A stretch of 64,000 nucleotides of DNA, taken from positions 1 through 64,000 of the forward strand of contig JAPLFL010000129.1 in NCBI GenBank assembly GCA_026390695.1, in the 5' to 3' direction. The DNA is from Candidatus Kapaibacterium sp. GTDB taxonomy: Bacteria > Bacteroidota > Ignavibacteria > Kapaibacteriales > UBA2268. Both the position numbers and the translations under genes were made by a program. Below are positions 1 through 7,336 of the stretch, in pieces; position 1 is the stretch's first letter; each line of letters starts with the position of its first letter. The notes under the pieces were generated by a model that did no database searches, had not been told where the DNA came from, and worked only from the letters and a program-made list of their open reading frames with translations.

Positions 1-197
1 AAAGATTGGCTTAAAAAGATCAGTTGAGAAGCTAAAAAAATGGAGCTTTTAAAAATTCCGAACCCTGAATTTTTAAAAGCTAAAAAAAAACTGTCTCAGG
101 TGAAAAAAAGCTTGGAATTCAACATAAAAGACAGCCTCAACGTATTTTCCATCAGATCTGAATTTTATTTTTAAAGATATTAAAAAATCGTAATTTC

Positions 198-1745
198 TCA
201 GTGTCTATGTAGCTCTTTATGCATCAATCTTCTTGATTCGGTAAGTCGCTCATCGGCACTCATATCTAATAAGCGTTTGTGCAAATTAACATCGTTTTCC
301 TGCTCTAATAAACTTGCAACATAGTTAATCACACTTGCTGGGAAAATATTCTCACGTTCATACAAGCTGCGCTGTTGACGCAATATTTTTGCTGATTCCG
401 CACAACTTGCCGGTAAAGAAGGCAGTCCGGCAAATTTCGCCTTGTTTTCGTTTGAGTTACCGGACGAATAACTTGCAAGTGCTATTTCGGAGGCTTTTTT
501 ATCAGCAAATCCCCAGTCAACTGCCATTGCAATTCCAGCTAATAATAAATGAGAAAATGCACTTCCATCAGGGCTGCGAAGTTCCACTGTCTGACGGGAT
601 TCAACATTATTCAGCGGTTCGGTTTGCTGAGGATTAATTTTCATTGCAAGGTTATTGGTTTTTGTCCAGGCAAGTGGCACTCGAATGAGTGAACTACGGT
701 TCATATCACTCCAGCATACACTTGTAGGTGCTTCCTGATTAGGAACCAAGCGCAAATATGATGAAGAAACAGTGTTTCCATAAGCAGTTAATGAATCAGC
801 ATAATGGCAGAGTCCGCCAATCAATTTTTTGGATTCTGCAGAAAGAACACCATTTTTATCAATCATAATATTTTTGGCATCTTTCATTAAGGCTAAGTGG
901 ATGTGCATACCATTTCCGGCTAAACCTTCTTCCAATTTCGGAGCAAATGTTGCTGTAAGCCCATATTGATAAGCAGTGTTGCGAATAATCCAGCGAGATA
1001 GTGCAATATTATCACCGGCTTCGAGAATAGGAGTCGGAAGAAATTCTATTTCAAGTTGCTCAACACGTTTACCGTTAATCTCAGGATTATCGCTCCGTAT
1101 ATATTCAAGATTTCCAACTTCATAATGTGCATATTTTACATTACCTGTGATTTGTGTCAACATATTTAACATATAATTGAGGATTTCACTTGTTTTGGCA
1201 AATGGTGGCCCCTGATGATAACCCTTTTGTTTAGGAGCAGGATATTCATTGGATTGATTTTCACTTAATAGGAAAAATTCCATTTCACCAAGTGCATAAA
1301 GATCAAGTGATGTCCTTTTATTAAATAAATTTGCAGCATTTGATAGAATATTATCCGGGGCAAATGGGGCAAGTTCACCACTTGGGGTAATGAAACGGCA
1401 AATAAAATCCAAACTGTTTTCATCAAAAGGATTAAGGAATGCTGTTTTATAATCAGGTACTATGTACAGATCAGACATTGAAGTATCGACTATACCTTTA
1501 AATAGTGAAGAGCCGTCACAACGTTCACCTTCTGCTAAAACTGTTTCAATTTGTTTACGGTTGCAGACTGGGACTTTAAGTTCCTTTAATTTACCATCAA
1601 TTGCGGTATAGTGTAGGGTTAGGCGTTCAATCTTCTTTGAAAGAATAACGTTTAAAATATCAGATCGGGTAAGTTCAGCGCGATCTTTATCGCATATCAG
1701 ACTGACAGGATTAATAAGAGCAAAGTTTTCAATTTTCTTAGTCAT
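198..1745 (-). CDS. glnA: Glutamine synthetase, type I-like
   Basis: Predicted cytoplasmic enzyme that makes glutamine from glutamate, ammonia and ATP. The 515-residue product has the GS order of motifs: CDGSS near residue 77 (beta-grasp/active-site region), LGEMEFF (metal-binding Glu), NGMHIHLAL (the GxGMHxH glutamine/metal motif), RLVPNQEAP (the RLVPGYEAP motif) and VELRSPDG near the end. Between HYEVG and the metal-binding QLEIEFLP segment there is an extra ~17-residue insertion relative to the classical HHEVAPGQ-type motif, which I recall from a Bacteroidota/Chlorobiota-type clade of GS. I do not see the tyrosine adenylylation loop of proteobacterial GS. It is transcribed alone, with no glnB or amt beside it. 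Confidence 0.87.
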   Translation of the reverse strand: MTKKIENFALINPVSLICDKDRAELTRSDILNVILSKKIERLTLHYTAIDGKLKELKVPVCNRKQIETVLAEGERCDGSSLFKGIVDTSMSDLYIVPDYKTAFLNPFDENSLDFICRFITPSGELAPFAPDNILSNAANLFNKRTSLDLYALGEMEFFLLSENQSNEYPAPKQKGYHQGPPFAKTSEILNYMLNMLTQITGNVKYAHYEVGNLEYIRSDNPEINGKRVEQLEIEFLPTPILEAGDNIALSRWIIRNTAYQYGLTATFAPKLEEGLAGNGMHIHLALMKDAKNIMIDKNGVLSAESKKLIGGLCHYADSLTAYGNTVSSSYLRLVPNQEAPTSVCWSDMNRSSLIRVPLAWTKTNNLAMKINPQQTEPLNNVESRQTVELRSPDGSAFSHLLLAGIAMAVDWGFADKKASEIALASYSSGNSNENKAKFAGLPSLPASCAESAKILRQQRSLYERENIFPASVINYVASLLEQENDVNLHKRLLDMSADERLTESRRLMHKELHRH

Positions 1746-1927
1746 AATAAACTCAATATTTTCAAAATAAAATTACAAATAACGTATTGCAAAATTACGA
1801 AGAAAATTAATAATATTTGTCCCTTTTCTTATAATAACTCTTTTTGTTTGATAAATGAGCCATTTTATACAAAATTTCCTCTGTTTTAAACGTTTTGATC
1901 TTTCAAATGAATCTGAAATGAAAAATT

Positions 1928-3274
1928 TTAAACAACCGGTAATGTAAATTTAAAACTTGATCCTGCCCCGAATTGACTTTCAACAGAAATTTCTCCTCCG
2001 TGCATTTCAACAAATTCTTTACTCAACAATAATCCTAAGCCGGTTCCCTGCTCACCTAAAGTTCCGATTGTCGAAACTTTATTTTCAATTCTAAATAACT
2101 TTCCAATATCTCTCGGATTTATTCCAACACCTGTATCTATGACAGAAACATTTAAAAATTGATCATCTATACAAGATTCGACCCTAACTTTGCCTTCCGG
2201 ATAAGAATATTTGATTGCATTTATTATCAAATTCCTCAATATTGAAGATAGTTGGTTTGTATCTGCATAAACTTCATTGCTTTTATTTGTATTATTTAGG
2301 ATTTTGATGCTTTTCAAGTCAGCAGCGGTTCTTGTTAAGCCGATAACATGTTCTATGGAGTCATGTAAATTAACTTTAGCCGGTTCAAATTCAATCAGTC
2401 CGCTCTGAGATTTAGCCCATTGCAGCAGATTAACTAACAAATCCGACAAATTCTTAGTTGTTTGATTTAAATCTTTAAATTTTTTAATCTTCTCCTCATC
2501 ATTCAATTTATTATGATGATTGATCAAAAGTTCCGACAACATATTTAGCGCCTGCACTTGATTTTTCAAATCATGCGCTATAATTGAAAAGAACTTGTCT
2601 TTGGTTGCATTAGCAATATTGAGTTCATTATTTCGCTGGTCTATAATCTTCTTTTTAACAAAACTATCTCTATATAGTTTCTCAATTGTATAATTAAATA
2701 TTATTCCACTAATTGTAAGCACAGTATAAATGATCATATAAGTCAATATTATTTCATGTACGGCTCTGAAATTTTGCGACTTCAATGTAATCATTGCAAA
2801 TAAACAATAAGAAATTAACATACAAAAGGTTACAAGCGTTGACATCGTAAATCTTAATCTGGCAAATGAAATAGCATAAACAAAAGCAAGAATTAAACCC
2901 GGAAAATGTATGGATGATTTGGGAATTGTCAGATAATTAATCACAATTAATGATAAACTTACGGTAAACAATAAGGAACTATAAATTACCTGCCCCAATT
3001 TTTTGAATATATCGAGTTTAAAATTGATAAGGTATATTATTACTGCAAATAGAGGACTGATTATAAGCCATCTTAAAATTAAAATGGAAGTCAAATAATT
3101 GCTCTGAGTGTAAAGATCAGCAATTCCAAATAGTATGTACGACAATGCACCTATTAAAATTGCAATTCTCATTTGTTTAAGTGAAACATCAAAATAATAA
3201 TCCCGATATTCCTCTTCAAGGGCTTTATCCGTAAAGTTTAGGCTGAATTTATTAAACTCGTATATTTTAAGCAT
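1928..3274 (-). CDS. Membrane sensor histidine kinase
   Basis: Two-component sensor of 448 residues. Residues about 35-195 hold six or so hydrophobic segments (a 7TM-like input module rather than a periplasmic sensor domain). A short helical linker leads to the dimerisation box IIAHDLKNQ with phosphoacceptor His234, then the N box (NLIINAIKYS, ~348-357), the G1 box (DTGVG, ~380) and the G2 box (GTGLGL, ~410). All catalytic motifs look intact. There is no receiver domain and no response regulator next door, so its partner is encoded elsewhere. The stimulus cannot be read from the sequence. Confidence 0.9.
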   Translation of the reverse strand: MLKIYEFNKFSLNFTDKALEEEYRDYYFDVSLKQMRIAILIGALSYILFGIADLYTQSNYLTSILILRWLIISPLFAVIIYLINFKLDIFKKLGQVIYSSLLFTVSLSLIVINYLTIPKSSIHFPGLILAFVYAISFARLRFTMSTLVTFCMLISYCLFAMITLKSQNFRAVHEIILTYMIIYTVLTISGIIFNYTIEKLYRDSFVKKKIIDQRNNELNIANATKDKFFSIIAHDLKNQVQALNMLSELLINHHNKLNDEEKIKKFKDLNQTTKNLSDLLVNLLQWAKSQSGLIEFEPAKVNLHDSIEHVIGLTRTAADLKSIKILNNTNKSNEVYADTNQLSSILRNLIINAIKYSYPEGKVRVESCIDDQFLNVSVIDTGVGINPRDIGKLFRIENKVSTIGTLGEQGTGLGLLLSKEFVEMHGGEISVESQFGAGSSFKFTLPVV

Positions 3275-3434
3275 AATTCAAAAAAGATTAATTTGATATT
3301 AAACATATTCATTTCATACAAAACTAATTAAATATTCATTATAATCAAAAAAATATTTGGATCTGATTTTAAATTATTTTAATTTTGCTGAATTATAACT
3401 TACTTTATTCTTTATTAATTATTATGGATTTAAT

Positions 3435-4295
3435 ATGAATTTCAATTATTCTAAATTAATTACAATAGTCTCTATCACCCTTTTGATTTACTGTACTAAT
3501 CTTTTCGCTCAGACTGATACAAGCAAGCATTCTGCATGGAAACCAAGCGGTGTTGCGGGTTTCAACGTAAACCAAATGGCGCTCACTAATTGGTCTCAGG
3601 GCGGCGAAAGTTCAATTGTCTGGTCGATAATCGGAAACTTTGGTTTGAAATATCAGGCTGACAGCATAGTTTTCGATAATCGTCTGAAAGCTACATTCGG
3701 TATGTCCAAGCAAGGAACCAATAATTTTATCAATAATGATAACGAATTTTATCTTGAAGATGTGTTAGCATACAAATTCGGTTGGGCAGTCGATCCTTTT
3801 TTCAGTAATTCCGTCAAAACGGTTTTGGCAAACGGCTATGACTATAAAGATAGTCTGCATAAACAAATTTCTGCCTTCTTCGATCCTGCTTACATCACAC
3901 AGAGTCTTGGTTTTAGTTACGGCAATGCTTCAAAATTCGCAACCCGACTTGGTATAGCTTTGCAAGAAATTATTACTCAAAAATTCCATAATTATTCCGA
4001 TGACCCTAAAACAAGTAAGATTGAAACATTCAAGCTCGAAACAGGAATCGAATCTGTTTCAGATTTAACTATGAAACTTGATGAGAATCTATTATATTCT
4101 ACAAAACTGCGCCTGTTCACAAGATTCAAAAATTTAGATGTCTGGGATGTCCGCTGGGATAATATGATCACCGCCAAGATTAACAAATATCTAAATGTGA
4201 ATTTAAACATCTTAGTTGTTCATCAGATAGACCAGACCCTAAAAACTCAGGTTAAAGAAGCACTCCAAATCGGATTAACCTACAATTTATTTTAA
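3435..4295 (+). CDS. DUF3078 family secreted protein
   Basis: A 286-residue exported protein with an N-terminal signal peptide (hydrophobic ~10-24, cleavage likely around LFAQ). The body carries the features of DUF3078: the SAWKPSGVAGFNVNQ opening, a NWSQGGESS motif and repeated amphipathic beta strands rich in Asn and aromatic residues. This family is widespread in Bacteroidota; its exact function is unknown and a periplasmic or outer-membrane beta-rich role is likely. The gene ends 18 bp before mscL, so the two are probably co-transcribed. Confidence 0.8.
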   Translation: MNFNYSKLITIVSITLLIYCTNLFAQTDTSKHSAWKPSGVAGFNVNQMALTNWSQGGESSIVWSIIGNFGLKYQADSIVFDNRLKATFGMSKQGTNNFINNDNEFYLEDVLAYKFGWAVDPFFSNSVKTVLANGYDYKDSLHKQISAFFDPAYITQSLGFSYGNASKFATRLGIALQEIITQKFHNYSDDPKTSKIETFKLETGIESVSDLTMKLDENLLYSTKLRLFTRFKNLDVWDVRWDNMITAKINKYLNVNLNILVVHQIDQTLKTQVKEALQIGLTYNLF

Positions 4296-4313
4296 CTAAT
4301 TTAAGGAACAGAA

Positions 4314-4745
4314 ATGAAAATTTTAAATGAATTCAAAGATTTTGCCATCAAAGGCAATGTAATCGACATGGCAATCGGTATAATCATTGGTGGCGCATTT
4401 GGTAAAATCGTAAGTTCAGTCGTAAATGATGTAATAATGCCACCAGTTGGTATTTTAATCGGTGGAATGGATTTCAGTAATCTATCAATCAAACTCAAGG
4501 AAGCAGTCGCCGCAACCGCTACAAGTCCAGCTATACCGGCAGTAGTAATGAAATACGGATTATTCATCAATCATGTAATAGATTTTGCAATAATTGCATC
4601 AATTATGTTCATGATTATAAAATTGATGAATAAAATAAAGAGACAGGCAGAAGAAGTACCAGTATTGGCAGAAGCAACCGAAGAAGTGCTCTTACTCCGC
4701 GAAATGCGAGATCTGATGAAAGAGAAATCGGAATCCACAGATTAG
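4314..4745 (+). CDS. mscL: Large-conductance mechanosensitive channel MscL
   Basis: Homopentameric inner-membrane channel that opens under membrane tension and protects cells from osmotic downshock. The 143-residue length is normal for the family. The N-terminal amphipathic helix and pore-lining TM1 are recognisable ([18 protein letters not shown], then [19 protein letters not shown]), followed by the periplasmic loop, TM2 around residues 78-101 and a charged C-terminal helix. Start ATG follows AAGGAACAG, a plausible ribosome-binding site. No terminator is visible immediately downstream; a small hairpin belonging to a dispersed repeat lies at 4801. Confidence 0.96.
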   Translation: MKILNEFKDFAIKGNVIDMAIGIIIGGAFGKIVSSVVNDVIMPPVGILIGGMDFSNLSIKLKEAVAATATSPAIPAVVMKYGLFINHVIDFAIIASIMFMIIKLMNKIKRQAEEVPVLAEATEEVLLLREMRDLMKEKSESTD

Positions 4746-4800
4746 TTAAAGAATATAAACAAAATATTATATGAATGAAAATAAATTATTAAAAAAGTAG

Positions 4801-4820
4801 GGGCAATTCACGAATTGCCC
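4801..4820. repeat. GGGCAATTC hairpin, single copy
   Basis: A 20-bp perfect inverted repeat, GGGCAATTC-AC-GAATTGCCC. The same palindrome with AA instead of AC in the centre is the core of the 42-bp tandem array at 6973-7165, so this is a dispersed repeat family rather than a gene-specific terminator. It could still fold in the mscL transcript. Confidence 0.7.
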
Positions 4821-4872
4821 TACTTTGGAAATTCCCCCTGCCTTAATGTTGCCAGAATCAGGATTTTCTTCT

Positions 4873-4983
4873 GTCATTCCTGCGAATGCAGGAATCCCCT
4901 GATTCACAATGGATGGGGATTCCTGCATTCGCAGGAATGACAGATTCACAATGGATGGGGATTCCTGCATTCGCAGGAATGAC
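4873..4983. repeat. 27-bp palindromic repeat, three copies
   Basis: Copy 1 (4873-4899) reads GTCATTCCTGCGAATGCAGG plus AATCCCC; copies 2 (4916-4942) and 3 (4957-4983) are its reverse complement. Copies 2 and 3 lie in a 41-bp direct duplication that includes the spacer AGATTCACAATGGATG. Each unit contains the internal palindrome TCCTGC-GAAT-GCAGGA. The same unit occurs at 10.7 kb and 42.6 kb. It resembles REP/MITE-like intergenic repeats; no transposase is present in the window. Confidence 0.85.
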
Positions 4984-5069
4984 AGATTCAAACTTGTAAT
5001 CAATATTGAGCCAGCCTCATCTCATCTTCCATCATTTTGCATTCTACATTTTGCATTCTACATCCATCC

Positions 5070-6290
5070 CTACGTAGGATTCACCGGAACATCAATATAA
5101 ATCGCTGCACTCGCTGCGCTTTCAAGATAATCATTCACAGCAATTATATAATAATAAAAACGCTTATTCTCGACCGATACCTCTGAATAAGAATTTGTTG
5201 CAGCCAATTCCAAATATGAATAAGTACCCGGAGCCGCACTCACATTCACTATCGAGCGATAAACCTTATATCTCGTTGCGCCTGCAACTGCATCCCAACC
5301 CACATCAATATTTTGCGGAAATCCCGCTCCTGATAAGCCAATCGTAAGATTTGACGGCGCAGAAAGTGAATCATAATAAGTAAATAATAATTCGGTCGCA
5401 AAATCTCCAAAACCTGCCGAATTACGCGCCCTGACCCGGTAATGCTTTGAAACGCCGGAACTCGGTATATAATTAAATATTGTCGCAGCATCTGCATAAA
5501 TCTCAGCCCAATCAGTGCCGTTATCGCTGGCTTCAATCTGATAACTCGTGGCATTCGTAACCGTATCCCACGAAAAATCATTTGAAACAAAATTATATGC
5601 AAAATTCGTAGGGGCAGTTAGAGCGCCACCGCCACCACCCGCGCCGTAAATCACATAATCATTATATTTAGCCGAATTAGTATTAGCATAAATCCGCTTG
5701 CCAACGTCGCAATACATCGCAATCTTGGCATACAGCGTATTTCCTTCATTAATCCGCTCGACTTTCTTAGTATCACGCAGATTCATTTCGTCATTCTGCT
5801 CATTACGCGCATCTTCATAAGCATCAATTGCATCGGCAAAATCACTCAATAAACCGGAAGTCAAACCAAATGGAGTTAAATCAGACAGAAAGCCAGTCAT
5901 AGTATGATGAACGCTGCGAGCCGTAACAAGCATCTTATCTTCAGAGAAATTATTCAAACCGGCAATGCCAAGTTTGCGATATTGACCCGAATTCTCGCCC
6001 CATTTCATTGCGACACGAACAGCCATAGTGCGGATAATCTCCTTTACTATCTCAAGTTTTGCATTTTTATCCTGAGTAGCAATCATAACATCCCCGATAA
6101 GTGAATCATCCGTCGGGAAAACTTCAAAAGAATCAACAAGTGAGTGTAAATTGGTAACGGCGAGAGCAGTAATACCAAAATTAGCGAGATCGGAAAGATC
6201 GCGAGTCATAGTACTGGTTAAATTAGAACCAAACATACAAAGTTCTGAATCAAGCAAACTATAATTTCTTCTTTCAATTGAGGTAGGCAT
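5070..6290 (-). CDS. Duplicated helical domain plus two Fn3 domains
   Basis: A 406-residue protein of unknown function. I see an internal duplication: residues ~27-111 (TMTRDLSDLANFGITAL... ending LGIAG) align with ~130-216 (TMTGFLSDLTPFGLTSG... ending YVIYG), sharing TMT-LSDL-FG near the start and a Tyr/Asn-rich end; both are predicted mostly helical. A GAGGGGG linker (~216-222) follows, then two fibronectin type III domains (~224-306 and ~311-402) with the usual Trp, Tyr-x-Val and NxAG/Asn-rich loops. No signal peptide, lipobox, T9SS tail or membrane segment is evident, which is odd for an Fn3 protein. The heptad-repeat ORF lies 30 bp upstream on the same strand. Confidence 0.75.
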   Translation of the reverse strand: MPTSIERRNYSLLDSELCMFGSNLTSTMTRDLSDLANFGITALAVTNLHSLVDSFEVFPTDDSLIGDVMIATQDKNAKLEIVKEIIRTMAVRVAMKWGENSGQYRKLGIAGLNNFSEDKMLVTARSVHHTMTGFLSDLTPFGLTSGLLSDFADAIDAYEDARNEQNDEMNLRDTKKVERINEGNTLYAKIAMYCDVGKRIYANTNSAKYNDYVIYGAGGGGGALTAPTNFAYNFVSNDFSWDTVTNATSYQIEASDNGTDWAEIYADAATIFNYIPSSGVSKHYRVRARNSAGFGDFATELLFTYYDSLSAPSNLTIGLSGAGFPQNIDVGWDAVAGATRYKVYRSIVNVSAAPGTYSYLELAATNSYSEVSVENKRFYYYIIAVNDYLESAASAAIYIDVPVNPT

Positions 6291-6320
6291 AATATAATTC
6301 CTTAAAAAATTTATAATAGA

Positions 6321-6800
6321 CTAACAATAAATATTCACATAACAACAACTTGATAAATTATATATACAAAATATTCTATCATATAGAAATAAATAATAAA
6401 CATAATGTTCTGATAGAGATTTCTTGTATTCTGTTGACACTATCTCTCTTTCCGATGAGGCTATCTCTCTTTCTGATGAGGCTATCTCTCTTTCTGATGA
6501 AGCTATCTCTCTTTCCGATGAGGCTATCTCTCTTTCTGATGAAGGTATCTCTCTTTCCGATGAAGCTATCTCTCTTTCCGATGAGGCTATCTCTCTTTCT
6601 GATGAAGCAAATTTTCTAATCAACGGTATTATTTTTCCCCATGATGAATTTATTTCAAGATATGATAGCAAATATTTAGGCATGATTAACAATAATGTTA
6701 TATCAGTATAAATAAATTCAAATAAAAATAAAGAATTATCTTCCGTGAAATGATTGATTTTTTCGCGTTTTATAGATTGACTTATTTTTTTTGTTATCAT
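6321..6800 (-). CDS. Putative heptad-repeat (ASSEREI) protein
   Basis: A 159-residue open frame, doubtful as a gene. It begins with ATG preceded by AGAGGATTTT, a reasonable ribosome-binding site, has a hydrophobic patch (~25-45), then eight exact seven-residue repeats (ASSEREI, one PSSEREI) encoded by the 21-bp tandem repeat, and a Tyr/Cys-rich tail. Because the unit is a multiple of three, other frames across it are open too, so openness alone is weak evidence. The heptad period with Ile at one position could form a coiled coil. It sits 30 bp upstream of the Fn3 gene, which would allow one transcript. Confidence 0.35.
   Translation of the reverse strand: MITKKISQSIKREKINHFTEDNSLFLFEFIYTDITLLLIMPKYLLSYLEINSSWGKIIPLIRKFASSEREIASSEREIASSEREIPSSEREIASSEREIASSEREIASSEREIASSEREIVSTEYKKSLSEHYVYYLFLYDRIFCIYNLSSCCYVNIYC
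6440..6607. repeat. 21-bp tandem repeat, eight units
   Basis: Eight contiguous 21-bp units of the form STATCTCTCTTTCYGATGAR(G) with no indels. Units differ only at a few positions: C or T in the middle (TTCCGATG versus TTCTGATG), GAGG versus GAAG at the end, and G instead of C as first base in unit 6. The variants are interspersed, suggesting slippage or unequal exchange. On the minus strand each unit encodes ASSEREI; the single substituted first base gives the PSSEREI unit. Confidence 0.95.
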
Positions 6801-7336
6801 AAAATCCTCTAATGAGAAATTATCAAATCAAAATATTGTCAAATTTTCTAAAAACAAAGCAATATTTATAATAAATTCATCATATACATTGCTTGGGTAC
6901 AAACATAATAAAAAAAATAGAATCATGCAAGTTTTTTTTTACCTTTTCTAAATATTTTTTTTATTTCCCTATATGGGCAATTCAAGAATTGCTCCATTTA
7001 TCAAAAAATTCTTAATGGGCAATTCAAGAATTGATCCGTTTATCAGAAAATTCTTAATGGGCAATTCAAGAATTGCTCCGTTTATCAAAAAATTCTTAAT
7101 GGGCAATTCAAGAATTGCTCCGTTTATCAAAAAATTCTTAATGGGCAATTCAAGAATTGCCCCTACAAAGGATCTTTCATTTTACAGTTTTAATTCTGCT
7201 TTTTTTAAAAATAAATTTGCTTAATAATAAAAAACATGTTAATTTTGTAAGTATTTCTTTTAAATATTTGTTGGGTTCGGAATATTTGATGGAAATAAAA
7301 GAAATTATTTACTTGAACCCACAAAATGAACTTGAT
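6801..7336. other. Gene-free stretch with a tandem array
   Basis: Between the heptad ORF and the ChaN-M1 gene. 6801-6972 is very AT-rich with long homopolymer runs and no recognisable site. 6973-7165 is the 42-bp tandem array. 7166-7336 is AT-rich leader sequence. The open frame through the array continues in frame into the ChaN-M1 gene, but its repeats (MGNSRIAPFIKKFL) are a by-product of the array and the signal peptide sets the true start at 7337. Confidence 0.7.
6973..7165. repeat. 42-bp tandem array with palindromic cores, five cores
   Basis: ATGGGCAATTCAAGAATTGC begins at 6973, 7015, 7057, 7099 and 7141, exactly 42 bp apart, separated by a conserved spacer (TCCGTTTATCAAAAAATTCT and close variants). 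Each unit carries the inverted repeat GGCAATTC-AA-GAATTG(C/A)(C/T); only the last copy has the complete GGGCAATTC/GAATTGCCC arms followed by CCTAC, like the dispersed single copy at 4801. The array lies 170 bp upstream of the ChaN-M1 start. Confidence 0.93.

Larger units (their letters stand above)
4746..5069. other. Gene-free stretch made largely of palindromic repeats
   Basis: No gene seen. The stretch holds a GGGCAATTC-GAATTGCCC hairpin at 4801-4820 and three copies of a 27-bp palindromic repeat between 4873 and 4983. The rest is AT-rich and unremarkable. The short open frames here (translating as GIPAFAGMT-like peptides) are products of the repeat, not genes. Confidence 0.8.

Noticed and set aside
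40-174. 44-codon open frame MELLKIPNPEFLKAKKK on the plus strand
   Set aside because: Short, low complexity (Lys/Leu), no ribosome-binding site and no recognised family. The first 27 bases could also be the tail of a gene ending at TGA 25-27 (KDWLKKIS), but one partial codon run is too little to call.
4767-5100. Short ORFs reading GIPAFAGMT or CIRRNDR
   Set aside because: These peptides are translations of the 27-bp palindromic repeat, also seen at 10.7 and 42.5 kb.
6350-6711. Plus-strand open frames across the 21-bp repeat (LSLFPMR and AISLSDE repeats)
   Set aside because: A 21-bp unit without stop codons keeps every frame open; no start signal or conserved flank favours the plus strand. 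The minus strand has the better ribosome-binding site and context.
4800-7200. CRISPR array
   Set aside because: The repeats have constant spacer sequence (42-bp array) or no spacers (21-bp array), and no cas genes are present.
6973-7224. 83-residue MGNSRIAPFIKKFL repeat ORF
   Set aside because: Translation of the 42-bp palindromic array; it has no domain and leads straight into AT-rich leader DNA.
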